Source of the DNA: Girardinichthys multiradiatus
Taxonomy: Eukaryota; Chordata; Actinopteri; Cyprinodontiformes; Goodeidae
Direction of reading: 5' to 3'
DNA: 64,000 nt
Assembly (NCBI RefSeq): GCF_021462225.1
Contig: NC_061816.1
Coordinates: 23,855,049-23,919,048 of the forward strand
The notes beneath the pieces are model-generated. The model searched no databases and was not told the DNA's origin. It saw nothing but the letters and a program-made list of their open reading frames with translations. A program made the position numbers and the translations under genes. Below are positions 20,947-33,435 of the stretch, piece after piece. Numbering within the stretch: the stretch's first letter is position 1; the number at the start of each line of letters is the position of its first letter.

Positions 20947-22556
20947 CAGGTCCTTCTCAAAATATTAGCATATTGTGATAAAGTTCATTATTTTCCATAA
21001 TGTCATGATGAAAATTTAACATTCATATATTTTAGATTCATTGTACACTAACTGAAATATTTCAGGTATTATATTGTCTTAATACGGATGATTTTGGCAT
21101 ACAGCTCATGAAAACCCAAAATCCCTATCTCACAAAATTAGCATATCATTAAAAGGGTCTCTAAACGAGCTATGAACCTAATCATCTGAATCAACGAGTT
21201 AACTCTAAACACCTGCAAAAGATTCCTGAGGCCTTTAAAACTCCCAGCCTGGTTCATCACTCAAAACCCCAATCATGGGTAAGACTGCCGACCTGACTGC
21301 TGTCCAGAAGGCCACTATTGACACCCTCACGCAAGAGGGTAAGACACAGAAAGAAATTTCTGAATGAATAGGCTGTTCCCAGAGTGCTGTATCAAGGCAC
21401 CTCAGTGGGAAGTTTGTGGGAAGGAAAAAGTGTGGCAGAAAACGCTGCACAACGAGAAGAGGTGACCAGACCCTGAGGAAGATTGTGGAGAAGGCCCAAT
21501 TCCAGACCTTGGGGGACCTGCGGAAGCAGTGGACTAAGTCTGGAGTAGAAACATCCAGAGCCACCATGCACAGGCGTGTGCAGGAAATGGGCTACAGGTG
21601 CCGCATTCCCCAGGTCAAGCCACTTTTGAACCAGAAACAGCGGCAGAAGCGCCTGACCTGGGCTACAGAGAAGCAGCACTGGACTGTTGCTCAGTGGTCC
21701 AAAGTACTTTTTTCAGATGAAAGCAAATTCTGCATGTCATTCGGAAATCAAGGTGCCAGAGTCTGGAGGAAGACTGGGGAGAAGGAAATGCCAAAATGCC
21801 AGAAGTCCAGTGTCAAGTACCCACAGTCAGTGATGGTCTGGGGTGCCGTGTCAGCTGCTGGTGTTGGTCCACTGTGTTTTATCAAGGGCAGGGTCAATGC
21901 AGCTAGCTGTCAGGAGATTTTGGAGCACTTCATGCTTCCATCTGCTGAAAAGCTTTATGGAGATGAAGATTTCATTTTTCAGCACGACCTGGCACCTGCT
22001 CACAGTGCCAAAACCACTGGTAAATGGTTTACTGACCATGGTATCACTGTGCTCAATTGGCCTGCCAACTCTCCTGACCTGAACCCCATAGAGAATCTGT
22101 GGGATATTGTGAAGAGAACGTTGAGAGACTCAAGACCCAACACTCTGGATGAGCTAAAGGCTGCTATCAAAGCATCCTGGGCCTCCATAAGTCCTCAGCA
22201 GTGCCATAGGCTGATTGCCTCCATGCCACGCCGCATCGAAGCAGTCATTTCTGCAAAAGGATTCCCGACCAAGTATTGAGTGCATAACTGTACATGATTA
22301 TTTGAAGGTTGACGTTTTTTGTATTAAAAACACTTTTCTTTTATTGGTCGGATGAAATATGCTAATTTTGTGAGATAGGAATTTTGGGTTTTCATGAGCT
22401 GTATGCCACAATCATCCGTATTAAGACAATAAAAGACCTGAAATATTTCAGTTAGTGTGCAATGAATCTAAAATATATGAATGTTAAATTTTCATCATGA
22501 CATTATGGAAAATAATGAACTTTATCACAATATGCTAATATTATCAGAAGGACCTG
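20947..22556 (+). mobile_element. Tc1-like transposon, copy B (1610 bp)
   Basis: TA at 20945-20946 and 22557-22558; 200 bp inverted repeats at 20947-21146 and 22357-22556. Same length as copy C. Small differences in the repeats (for instance TATCAG for TTTGAG near the right end) mark private mutations. Confidence 0.95.
21275..22279 (+). pseudogene. Tc1 transposase, copy B, one nonsense codon
   Basis: Full-length 335-codon frame with TGA at codon 31 (21365-21367), where copy A has CGA: the C-to-T change expected from decay of a methylated CpG. Everything after it is open, with the DDE residues in FSDESK, FQHDLAPAH and LNPIENLW intact. No in-frame ATG near the stop would give a complete HTH, so the copy probably makes no functional protein. 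Confidence 0.92.
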
Positions 22557-22558
22557 TA

Positions 22559-24105
22559 TATGTACATTTCCCCTACACTTACACTGTGTTGTAAACACTG
22601 GCGATGCAGATGATCTGCTTTGAGTTTCTTAGATAGTGCTACCACACTTCTCCAGACTTTCAGTTCTTTTGTGTAAAAATAAAAAAACTGTTTCTAACCG
22701 GCTTCTTTCCAAACTGTATTAATATTTCTTCTGCCCTAATGGGCAAAATGGATGGTGCATGTCTGTAAATCATGATGTGACAGACGTCCTGTGTGTGTGA
22801 GGCAAGGCAATGTCCCTCAAGTCCTGTGGTTAACAAAGAAGTCATGCAAAGAGGTCCCTCACCCTCTTCTCACTCTTCCTCACCCTCTTCCTTCCATTTT
22901 TCACCATTTGTCCCCACATTGTGGTATATGTGGTTTATACCCATTAGCGACCTTGTGTTCTCTCTTGTAAATTTTGTTCCCTGATTTATTTATTGGCTCG
23001 TTTAGGACTCTGTGTATCCGTCTGAGGTTTGATTTTCTTCATCTGATTGGCTGCTTCAACTGGGGCCTTCCACTGTAATTAAAAAACGTTTTCTGAAAAT
23101 TTTCCTTTGTGCGTGTGTATGTGTGAGGGCGGGTGGTTAACTTAACATGTTTGCCCACTTACATGATACTAAAAGCATGGAGTAAAGCCTTAGGGGTGTG
23201 AATATCTAATTAGTTTATTGAAAATGTTCTTAGACTGTCAGGAACCATCTAGGAAGACAATCATTGATTTCTGTACTCTGGAGTAACTGGTGGAGTGTTT
23301 GGTATTTTTGGTTTACCTGTTCATAATGAACAATGCTGTTTAGTAAGATTGTGAATATTACAGAGCATAATACATTTGGATGTGAGAGATCCAACTAAAG
23401 AAATGTTTGCAGGTTATAAATTAATTCCTTCTTAAGACTAATGATCTAGTATTAGTTTGTCCTCATAAATAACTGCCCAATAAAAAAGAATCATTCTGAA
23501 CACACAACTAACTACTAAGAAATATAGTTTTATAACTGAACTTTAAAAAATACAATTGTTTTAACTGAGGAACTGGGGCATTGAAGAGCTGGAATGGAGT
23601 TTGACTTAATAACCTCATCTGTAGCCTGGGTTGATTTATTCCCTGCTTTTTTGTCCGTTGAATCACTCTTTCAGACATAACAAACTATTAACATACGTGG
23701 GGAGCCTTCTAAAGGTATGCCAAAGTTTTAAAATTTTACATTTTTAAGTCCTTTAACATTTTACATCCTAGAGTTCCTCACTTTATTGAGATGTCAGAGA
23801 GAATGTTGGAGCGACCTCAGTTTTCATCCAGCTGTATGTAGATTAGTTATACAACAACCCCCCCATAGTATTTATGAAGAAATTATTTTTATTTGGCTCG
23901 TCTAAAAAAAATTCAAAAGTATAACACACACTGATCATGTAGGCCAATAGTGCAGCCGTCATTATAAGACACTTTTTGTAGAGAAAATAGTGGTTACTTG
24001 TGGTGTTTAAATTATACCCTCATTCTGGCTCGTTTCTTGTCATCCTGTCCCATTTCTATCATTAACCGTATAGTAGTTCATCCCCCACAGTTGCCATCAC
24101 CTTGG
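22559..24105. other. No gene recognised
   Basis: Mixed AT-rich and pyrimidine-rich DNA (C/T-rich at 22855-22915). No supported exon or mobile element. Confidence 0.4.
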
Positions 24106-24108
24106 ATT

Positions 24109-24146
24109 TCACTCAGGCTGGTAAACACATTTACCAGCCTGAGTGA
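24109..24146. repeat. Perfect 17 bp inverted repeat with 4 base loop
   Basis: Left arm 24109-24125 (TCACTCAGGCTGGTAAA), loop CACA, right arm 24130-24146 exactly complementary. It would fold into a stable hairpin in DNA or RNA. Confidence 0.9.
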
Positions 24147-24560
24147 CATTTGATTGTCACTGCTGCATATCATGATCAGGTGGATCAGTGAATTTATGTC
24201 TTGAGAGAGACATAAAGCTGAGGAGATTGGGATGGCCTGAATTCTTACGAGAGTGGTGTATAAGACAAACAAACAGCTCTCCAGCTTAGCTAAATAGGCC
24301 AATGAAACTAAGACAAATATTGTTTGCAATTAAAAATATTACCCATTCAGTTCTTCTCCTCATCAACGACAACCTGGACAAGGAGTTATTCATAGTCTGC
24401 AGGAGATACACTGATGAAAGTCGAAATAGGAAACCACCGAATTTAGCGACCACTCCAACATCAAGACAGACATGGCCTGAATGCTCCACCAGTACCACCA
24501 CCTCATTAGATAAGAACTAGCACAGACATTTTAGACTCTAATAATCCAAACCTTACCAGC

Positions 24561-24627
24561 CTTGATGCCAGGCTGGCCCAGGCAGTCTGGCATCGAGCTT
24601 GTTCTTTTAAATAGAAAGAACAAGCTC
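24561..24627. repeat. Two adjacent hairpins upstream of an L1-type fragment
   Basis: First: arms around GATGCCAG and CTGGCATC (about 24561-24597), some 15 pairs including two G-U if transcribed. Second: perfect 13 bp arms 24595-24607 (GAGCTTGTTCTTT) and 24615-24627 with a 7 base loop. They lie about 70 bp before the L1-type endonuclease remnant. Confidence 0.75.
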
Positions 24628-24689
24628 AGGGGGGAACTGCGTGGTACCAACTATGGTGTGAACAACCATTTTCCAAAGTAAATACTTCA

Positions 24690-25380
24690 CCGCCATGTGC
24701 TCTTTTGTCACATGGAATGTACATGGAATTGGTAATAATATTAAAACAGCATAACCAGAAAAACTTAAAGCAGACGTTGTCCTACTTCAGGAAACACACA
24801 TATCCAAATCTGGATTTTTATCTAGCTAGCTATAATTCCTAACAAAGACGGGTAGCTAAGGCTACAGTTGACATGCAAAGGCAGCATATTTGATCCACAA
24901 GGGAGATATGTAATTATTAACATAAACAGCAAAGACTGGTGTATTAATGTACACTGTCCAAATGTAGATAACTGCCACTTTTATAAGTCTCTTTTCTGCT
25001 GTTTCAACTCAGACTGGAACAGCACTTTAACCTCACTCGGAACACAGTTAAACAGGATCAGCAGATCATCTGCACTTCCTAACTAAAGTCTGTAAATTTA
25101 TTAAAGCAGTATATGAAATGTTTTGGTCTGTGTGATTCCTAGCACTCATGTAATCCATCAGATCAGGAGTTTGAAAATTAAACAATCAGCATAATATATC
25201 TTCTGGTGTCCTCTGGGAGGCAGTAAATGTTGTTTGTGAGGTAAAATAATTTCTTATTTATCATAAAGGAAAGACATTTAAAAAACACAGCTAATGCGGA
25301 ACTAGAACAGAAAATAAAAGACCTACAAACGATTTATAAACTGACAGTATCAACTAATGACCCCAAAGAAATGAACAACT
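24690..25380 (+). mobile_element. L1-type LINE fragment (endonuclease to start of RT)
   Basis: CSFVTWNVHGIGNN, then DVVLLQETHISKS, GRYVIININSKDW, and later LNRISRSSALPN and a linker (NAELEQKIKDLQ). Matching motifs stand at 14.65-14.99 kb. Stops and deletions throughout. It ends at 25380, where another LINE tail is joined. Confidence 0.75.
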
Positions 25381-25858
25381 CGGGCTCCCTGTCCCCCAAC
25401 GCATTCATTTCAAAGTTCTCCTTCTTATCTACAAAGCTCTTCATAACCAAGCCCCCTGCTACCTCATCAATCTGCTCCACCATCAGATTTCTTCACACAG
25501 CCTCCACTCCTCTGACTCCAACCTCCTGTCTCCACCACTCAGAACTATAGCTGCGCCCACCCTCTGGAACTCTCTCCCTAAACACATCCGTGACTGTACA
25601 GACCTATCCACATTCAAATCACATCTTAAACCTCACCTTTTTAGAACTACTTTTAATGTGTGCTTTTCTTTTTTTATGTCCTGTCTTATTCTTATCCTGT
25701 CTTTGGTAATGTCTAGTGTAATGTATTAAAGCATCTTGCTTTTATGCTTTGTTTGATGTACTTAAGTGTTTTGACCTTGTAATTTTGTTTGACTCCTGTA
25801 AAGTGTCTTTGAGTTTTTGAAAAGCGCTATACAAATAAAATGTTTATTATTATTATTA
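25381..25858 (+). mobile_element. 3' end of an L2/Rex-type LINE
   Basis: C-terminal coding remnant (FKVLLLIYKALHNQAPCYL, then TLWNSLPKHIRD and FKSHLKPHLF) followed by a UTR ending AAAGCGCTATACAAATAAAA and an ATT microsatellite (about 25845-25858), the usual tail of such elements. A different subfamily from the copy at 1-2292, whose tail is GAATTGAATTG. Confidence 0.8.
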
Positions 25859-27104
25859 TTAAAATAGGAGATTGGATGATGAAGTGAAAGTGGCCACCTC
25901 TCTTTTTTAGGAAAGGTGAAAAATAAAAACAGGAACTATCTGGGACAATCTTTCTCATTGCATGCTTGCTGAAGCCCCTTGTAGGACTCTAAAGCAAACC
26001 AGAAAGGATCTGATGCACTCAAAAGAGTGCCGGCTTCTCTGTCTGACTTTTGAACAGGCGCGGCGGGCAGCTATTTGGGTCAGCGACATTCTGGTCCACA
26101 CTCCAAGCCAGTTGGTAGAGGTAATGCAGCCCATCAATGTATGCTGACCACCAGAATGTACAATATTTTGCACATAACTATATTTTTGTGTAATTGCATA
26201 ATTTTCACAAATTCAGTCAGATGCTATGGTAAAACAGTTACTCAATATTTGAATAGTCTTATCACAAAATATGTTTTTTACTCTTACTTAACCAAGTTTT
26301 TGGATGATTACTTTGTCATGATCTTACTTGTGTGTGTATTTGGATCATTTTAACCAAATGTGCATCCAATTTGACATTCAAAACAAACTAGAATGCACAT
26401 AAAAATCAAACCTTTTTTCAGAAAGTGAATAGGCTTGTCACCAAATACTTTTTCATTGTTACTGGGGTATTTTTAAGTGATTTCCTTTTAGTTATACTTG
26501 AGTAGAAATATTTTAAGTAAACAATATTCTTGCTGGTCTGTCCACTTCTGCATGAGTCCAGGGACTATGTTCTATAGCATTTATACCTTCAGACTTCTAT
26601 CTTCATCATCAAACAGTACTCAGCACCTCCAATCTGTCATTATATTCGTAATTCAACATAACCTCACTTCCAACTAATACACACCTTCTCCCACTAGTGT
26701 TCGTCCTGACCCAGTGCAGAAAACGGAAGTCCTCTACCTTGTGTTTTTTCAATAAACCATTCAAAACTGTTGAGCATGTCTGTAATCGTTGCTTGCACCA
26801 GAGCCGATAACCAGCAGAACTATGACACATTTCTGATTTTACTTTTAAAAAACACCATCTATAATCTATGTTTTTCATCCTTCTTTCTTTTCTCCATTCT
26901 TTTCTCCTTCCCTCCCCTTTTCCTTTTCGCCCCACCTCTCTCTCTGTGTGCTTCTTTTTTTTGTTCCCTTTCATTTCTGTCTCCGTGTTGGTAACAATTG
27001 AAATAATCCCAAACCAGCTAAAAAAAAAAAGGAAATATTCCCGTACCGTGATCATTTCTTCTCCTCCTGCAAGGTTCTTTATGTTGACTGGATCCTTCTG
27101 TTAA
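25859..27104. other. No gene recognised
   Basis: Frames at 25962, 26075 and 26609 are not credible: AT-rich codons, or a polypyrimidine run at 26870-26990. No repeat family named. Confidence 0.4.
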
Positions 27105-27505
27105 AACGGGGTGGTGTGTTGTAAGACAAAAGACAAGAGCATGGGAGTTGCATGGTGAGTAGAAGTATTTAATAACAAAACTGACATAACAGACTATGCA
27201 AATAATAGGATCCAGTGGCTAGCAATGAAAACCCAGAGTTTAAATATAGAGGCAGAGTGGAGAAATGATTAATGAACTAGAAGAGCTAATCAGATAAAAT
27301 GTAGAGCAGCTGGTGGCCAAGAGAATGCACAGCAACTGAAGGAGGAAGGGTAATGAACACAGAAACATTGGCCTGAATCTAACAAAACTCTAAATGTACA
27401 GAAATATAAGAAATAAGTAAACAATGTCCACTATTCAACTTGAGAACATAAACAGGAAAGTGCAGAGAAACAGACAAGAAGGAAACTCAAACACCTAACA
27501 CCACT
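27105..27505. repeat. Probable non-autonomous interspersed repeat
   Basis: Contains GCATGGTGAGTAGAAGTATT and ends near AAACAGACAAGAAGGAAACTC. Similar phrases appear inverted at 3.7-4.1 kb and, loosely, at 43.0-43.5 kb. Class unknown. Confidence 0.35.
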
Positions 27506-28789
27506 GTTTTGTTGGTATATCACAGAAAATTCACTAAAATACACTGACGTTTGTTAATGTAATGAGACAAAATGAAAAAATGTTTAAGAGGAGTAAAAAT
27601 ATTTGCAAGACTCTGTAAATCATAAAATACATTTTGTTACAGTAAACAGACGTCTGCTTCTCCTGCTTTCTTGCGTACACACACACAGTGACAGTGAGCA
27701 CAGTCAGTATTCAAACATACTCTCTTAGACTGAGGGAGTGGTGTTAACCACCACCTGTCCCCGTTGCGCATATATTTATTCAAAAAGGAAAAATAATAAG
27801 GCAGACTGATATAAAATAGTGCTTTCCAAAATTGTCTAAATAATTTTAAAAAGAAAAGATAAAACCCTGTTCATTTAAGAATTTGTATACCCTACATTTA
27901 TTGAGTTTGTGCTTACTTATTAAACCAGCCTATGTACTGACAAGTGTGTTTTATTCTTGGTAGGCTAAAATTGATTTTCTGACATAGGAAATGAAAAAGA
28001 GGCAGAGTGGAGGAGGAACATAGCTATTCAGTCATGCAAAGAGTCAAGGTTTGTTAAATGTTCATTCTTTCAATCGAGAAATGAAAATCAACTAGAGGAA
28101 GACTAAAAAAGAGAAGTTTTATGTATCTGACAGAAGTGAAGGAAGGAGACAGAATACATACTGAAAAAGAAAAAAGTAGATAGAAGTGCCCCAGGCTGCA
28201 TTTACTTCAATATGAATGACTGAACAGGTGCATTAGAGCAGAAATTTCTCTCTTATTCTCTCTCTCTGCTACACACACACAAACCCACACACCCACTGCA
28301 GAAGGAACAGTAAATACTGATATCTCACGTGACCAGTTCTGTCTACTTTGTTTTTCAAAGTGATGGCTTGAGTCAAGATGGTGTCTGAGTGCTTATATGT
28401 CTTTATTTAGAGAGAGAAAAATGATTTCACCAGAATGTTTGTCTATATGCACTTTTCATCTTGCGTTAACATCAAAACTGAGGCTGTTATATTTGTTTAC
28501 ATTTTGTTTTCAAATTTTTCCCATCCTCTGAAAAGCACACGCAGGTGAATCATAATGTTTAGAGTATTATTCACATTTAACTACTGTAGCACTATGAATT
28601 GTAGACGATTGTGTTTCTAGTGTAATGCCATTTATCTGAGAAAATTGTTATAAATATATGTGTATTTTGCATATATGTGTGTTTTGCATGACCACGAGAC
28701 ATGGAAGCTTAAACAAGTCCCAAAAAAGGATCACCACCATAACAGGTTGGAGAGGTTTGAATACCCAAAGAATTATGTTTCTCTTACCC
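27506..28789. other. No gene recognised
   Basis: AT-rich, with short CA tracts (about 27678, 28273). No supported frame. Confidence 0.4.
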
Positions 28790-29450
28790 TTGGTAGGGTC
28801 TCCCATGGCAAATGGGCCTCAGGGGAAGGGTCAAACAAAGATAGATGTGATGGCCTTGATGAACTGTAGACCATACAAATGGTGTGGCCTACAATTGATG
28901 TTGGACTCCTGCAAGGCTGCTCTTTGTCCTGTTCATAACTTTCATGGACAGAATTTGTATCTGCAGCCAAGTGTCAGTGTGGGTCTAGTTTGGGGACCAG
29001 CGGTTTTGGTCTCTGCTTTTTGCGGAGAATATGATTCTGCTAGCTTCCTCCATCCAAGACCTACAGCATGCACTAGGGCAGGGATGAGAATCAGCTCCTC
29101 CAAATCGAAGACCATGGTTCTCAACTGGGAGGAGATCAGCCATCTGGGAGGGGCTTGGGTTAGAGGCACTGCTCCTCCACATTGAGAGGAGTCAGCTGAG
29201 GTGGCTCAGGCATTTGTTTCAAATGCCCCATGGAAGCCTCCCTTGAGAGGTGTTTCAGGCACGTCCCACTGAAGGCGGTCCAGGACACGCACCAGGACAC
29301 ACTGGAGGGACTACGTCTCCCTGCTGGCAGGGAATGCCTTGGGCTCCCCACAAAAGAGCTGGAGGAGGTGTCTGTGGAAAAGGAAGTCTGGTTGTATCTG
29401 CTGAGACTGCTGCCCCTGTGATCCGCTCCAAGATAAGCAAAAGATGATGA
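28790..29450 (+). mobile_element. RTE-type LINE, rearranged and degraded
   Basis: A piece of the 5' leader (GGTCTCCCATGGCAAATGGG near 28797) joins directly to RT sequence (LVTVLF-style GCTCTTTGTCCTGTTCATAA near 28918) and runs to the 3' end (AAAGAGCTGGAGGAGGTGTC near 29352). Comparison with 31.7-32.7 kb shows the same order with deletions. All frames are broken. Confidence 0.7.
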
Positions 29451-30245
29451 AAAGGAGTACAAGTACAAACGGTGAACCAACCATTGGAGCCAGGCATGTT
29501 GGGAACCTTTTGCCAGAAGTACAACCTAGCCATAGGAACATAGAATGTCTCCCCATTGGCAGGTAGAGACCAGTGTTGCCAGATCTCACGAGAGAAACAA
29601 GCAACCAGCTCTATGAAAACAAGCCCAATGGGCAACCCACCACAATGTGTAAAACAGACGCTGTTTGTAAACAGTATGAATGTATCCAATTGTTATGGCA
29701 TTATACACAAGCAACAGCAAAATTATGCTAAACACTTTAACCTTAAAAATTTTGAAAAATTTTAATTATTTGAATAACTAGTACTTTTAAACTCTGACCA
29801 AAAGAAAAGTGCATTTTGTATGGGTAACAGCAAAATGACAGTAAACACAGTCAATAAATAACTGTTTTTAAACTCTGTTTAAAAGAAAAGCCACACATGA
29901 GCCAATTCAAACAGGCTTAGTGTAACACCATTGTCTTTCCTGGTCAGAAATTACATATGTAATATTTAGCATAAAGCCTGGCACTGATGAAAAAGATGTA
30001 AATACAGAATTTTCCAGCACTACAATACACAACTGCTTTTTCCCCACTTACTGCAATTCATTCTGCTCCTGTCACTCTGTGTGTGTGTGTGTGTGTGTGT
30101 GTCTGAGTACTGCAGTCAACTTGGGCGGGCGCGATAACCAGGATAACTCTGGGGTGTGGAAGGGACAAACTACCTACCACTTGTGTTTTGCTTTATTGTG
30201 GGAAGCTGGGAGATAATCAAGCCCAACAAGCCCAAAAGCCAGTGT
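29451..30245. other. Mostly unassigned; short RTE leader echo and a TG repeat
   Basis: 29480-29570 resembles the start of an RTE endonuclease region (CATAGAATGTCTCC), weakly. A TG dinucleotide run lies at 30078-30103. Nothing else recognised. Confidence 0.4.
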
Positions 30246-30790
30246 ATATTTTAAGAGGAGGGTGTCAGGTTTAGGAACCTCATGGTGGGTCTAAATATTT
30301 TGCAGATTATGTGGTTATGTGGGCATCTTGCAATGACATCAAGCAGGCACTGAAGTGATTCACAGTCGAGTGTGATGAAAATAAGCTCTAAGTCTAAGAC
30401 AATGTTTTTTTTTAACTTATTTCTCTGGGTTGGTAGTCCATTTTATAATCAACCGTAGGAGTTCAAGGATCTTGGTGTTTTGTTCATGATTGATGGTAGG
30501 ATGCAGCAGGAGATGGAGTGGTCACTTTTTTCAGGAATTGTTCCAGTATGTCTTGGTGAAGAAAGTGCTGAACCAAATTGTGAAGCATAGAATTTTCTGA
30601 TCAATCTATGTCTTCTTACCTATTCTCATGATACATGGATTATGACCAATAGAATAAGATCGAAGATGCAAGATGCAGAAATTAGCTTTGTTTGTAAAGA
30701 GGGTTGCACTATCATTTGGGTGAGGCCAGTGTAGCCACTTCCACAGAAAAATGAATCAGGGTGTTGAGTTTAAAAAACTGTGCATTCGTC
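30246..30790 (+). mobile_element. Highly decayed RTE-type LINE RT fragment
   Basis: Aligns by eye with 32060-32560: a run like GAGTTCAAGGATCTTGGTGT (about 30459), then GATGCAGCAGGAGATGGAG and GGTGAAGAAAGTGCTGA. No open frame remains. Confidence 0.6.
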
Positions 30791-31689
30791 TATGTGAGAC
30801 AAACCACAAACTACTTCTCTGCATGAAGGATTTAATAGAGGTTCAGGATTTGGTTGCACAAGGACCCACTCTCAATTCAGCCCACTGCACATGCTAAAGC
30901 ACGTACAATATCCTGAAGAGAAGGCCCCGGACATATAGTTTATACATGTTTTATACAATAGTTAATGTGTGACAGAGTTATAACTGATTGGTTATAGAAA
31001 TGTGCGGTGATATCCATGGGTGACTCTAACTGGTTACAAAGGATGTGGGTTAATCCTCAGTCCCTCCCTTGTAGATATTAAATCTTACTGCCCCAGGCTA
31101 ATCTTGATTCCAGCTGGTCAGTCCGTATGGTTCTTCAGATTGTTGTGCAATAATATATTTAAGTTTGGTCATCTAATATTTCACCAAACAACTTTCGGTC
31201 TGTCATGTATTGCCCTATGAATACCAACCCAGTATGGGTTGGTATATTCGTGGTATTATGGAACAATGGATCAAAGGGCTAATTCAAGCACTGACGTTCT
31301 CAAGGCTGTAAACTCTGCACACATGTGGAATAAATTCCCAACAACTTATTTCCAAAATATAAGAATTTATCAAAACAATTCAACTTCCAGTTAAAAATTT
31401 CAATTAAACTCCTTAACTAGACAAGAAACAACTCAACCAGAGCCTACCAATCAAGCCTGAACAAATAAAGAAACTAATGAACTATATACAAATAAGAGAG
31501 AAAATGGGTCCAATAAAAATGATGCAATGATATGACAGTTCAGTGTGGATATTTATGTTTTATGTTTATTTTAAGGGAATTTGGAAATGAGGTCAAATTA
31601 GTTTTAAACTAATTAAGAACAATTGGCATGTACTCAAACAACCAATTCACAAAGCAAACCAGAAGGGTTGGTGAAACATTATTTAAAAA
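30791..31689. other. No gene recognised
   Basis: AT-rich spacer, with a poly-A run at about 31686-31696 just before the next LINE copy. Confidence 0.4.
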
Positions 31690-32735
31690 AAAAAAATGAT
31701 ACTGCAGGGTACTCGAGGGTTCACGGGAGATTGCCCAACTGGTCCACATGTGTTTTGTGGACCTGGAGAAGGCATTCGACTGTGTCATCATGGTGCCCTT
31801 TGGGGGATGCTCCAGGAGTATGGAATCGGGGGCCCTTTATTAGGGGCCATCCGGTCTCTGTACAAGTGGAGCAGGAGTTTGGTCCGCATTGCCGGCACTA
31901 AGTCGGACCTGTTCCCGGTGCATGTTGGATTCCGGCAGGGCTGCCCTTTGTCACCGGTCCTGTTCATAACTTTTATGGACAGGATTTCTAGGCGCAGCCA
32001 AGGGCCAGAGGGGGTCTGGTTTAGGGACCAGTGGATTTCGTCTCTTCTTTTTGCAAATGACGTAGTCCTGCTGGCCCCCTTCAGCCAAAACCTACAGCAT
32101 GCACTGGAGCGGTTCGCAGCCATGTGTGAAACGGCTGGGATGAAGATCAGCTCCTCCAAGTCTGAGGCCATGGTTCTTGACTGGCAAAGGGTGGCTTGTC
32201 CTCTTCAGGTTGGAGGGAAGTTCCTGCCTCAAGTGGAGGAGTTCAAGTATCTTGGGGTCTTGTTCACAAGTGAGAGTAGGATGGAGCAGGAGATTGACAG
32301 ACGGATCGGTGCGGCTGCCACAGTAATGGGGGCGCTGTGCCGGTCCGTTGTGGTGAAGAAAGAGCTGAGCCGAAAAGCAAAGCTCTCGATTTACCGGTTG
32401 GTCTACGTTCCTACCCTCATCTATGGCCATGAACGTTGGATCATGACTGAAAGAATGAGATCCAGGATACAAGCGGCTAAAATGAGCTTCCTTCGTAGGG
32501 TGGTCGGGCACTCCCTTAGAGATAGGGTGAGGAGCTCAGCCATCTGGGAGGGGCTCAGAATAGAGCCACTGCTCCTCCACATTGAGAGGAGCCATTTGAG
32601 GTGGCCTTGGGCTCCCCCCGGAGGAGCTGGGCTGGAGGAGATGTTTGGGGAGAGGGACGTCTGGGTGTCTCTGCTGAGTCTGCTGCCCCTTTGACCTGGT
32701 CCCGGATAAAGTGGAAGATGAGGAGTACGAGTATT
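31690..32735 (+). mobile_element. RTE-type LINE, 5'-truncated copy
   Basis: Begins in the RT palm and ends with the element's 3' terminus (CCCGGATAAAGTGGAAGATG near 32700). The best preserved of four RTE-type pieces in the window (17.2, 28.8, 30.3, 31.7 kb), consistent with a younger 5'-truncated insertion. Confidence 0.85.
31696..32694 (+). pseudogene. RTE-type reverse transcriptase, C-terminal two thirds
   Basis: The frame holds FRQGCPLSPVLFITFMDRISR (residues about 77-97), the catalytic box as FANDVVLLA near residue 119, EFKYLGVLFTSESRMEQEIDRRIG and the C-terminal LSIYRLVYVPTLIYGHERW. In active relatives the box is FADD, so the first catalytic Asp is replaced by Asn here. The palm start (VDLEKAFDC, about 31758) is in another frame, and a frameshift also occurs near 32600. 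A dead remnant. Confidence 0.85.
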
Positions 32736-33291
32736 TTAAAGATGATGATTTGGTTAATTAGACATAACCTTTTTGGACAATTGATTCTTAATCTTATTTT
32801 AGGCAGCCACCATTATTGTAATAAAATAATATTTAAGGAAACATTATTTGCTGAATCTGAAGTTAAAAATCTTTTGGACAATTGATCTTAATGTTGTTAA
32901 CTAGCCATCACATGGAGTGTCCAAATTTACGGTCTGCATCCTTTGAAGGCCGCATTTTAGGCTGATTACGTCACAGCGATGTGACGAAGGCTGTAAAAAT
33001 TTGAAGGCTCCTCCAAATGCAGCCGACAAATGTGTCCTTGTTTTCCCCAGCTTTGAAGGATGGGTCGGATGGTACCTTCATGGTCCACCCTATCCCATGA
33101 TTCATTGCGGGTCAAAGCAGATTGTTGAAACAGAAGTAGCCATGGCAGGGAAGAGAGAAAAGCTGTGTATAAAGTTTAATGTATTGCGCATTCTATAAAA
33201 CAAGATTAACTTTTACAGTGTTTTTTGGCGAGAATGTAGCTGCGTAAAACTGAAATATCGACTCGGTTGATTTTTAGCAGTTAATGTTTTG

Positions 33292-33324
<33 letters not shown>

Positions 33325-33435
33325 GCTCTACAAAAAAATGTATTTAAATTTCGTTCAGAAAGTTTAAATCACGTTGTTTAAGTTGTTAAACGATTTACCA
33401 ATAAATTAAATGGTATTTGCATTTGTATATATATA

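Noticed and set aside
26609..27104. 148-codon minus frame and the opposing plus frames
   Set aside because: Driven by a CT/GA-rich run; mutually overlapping and without known domains.
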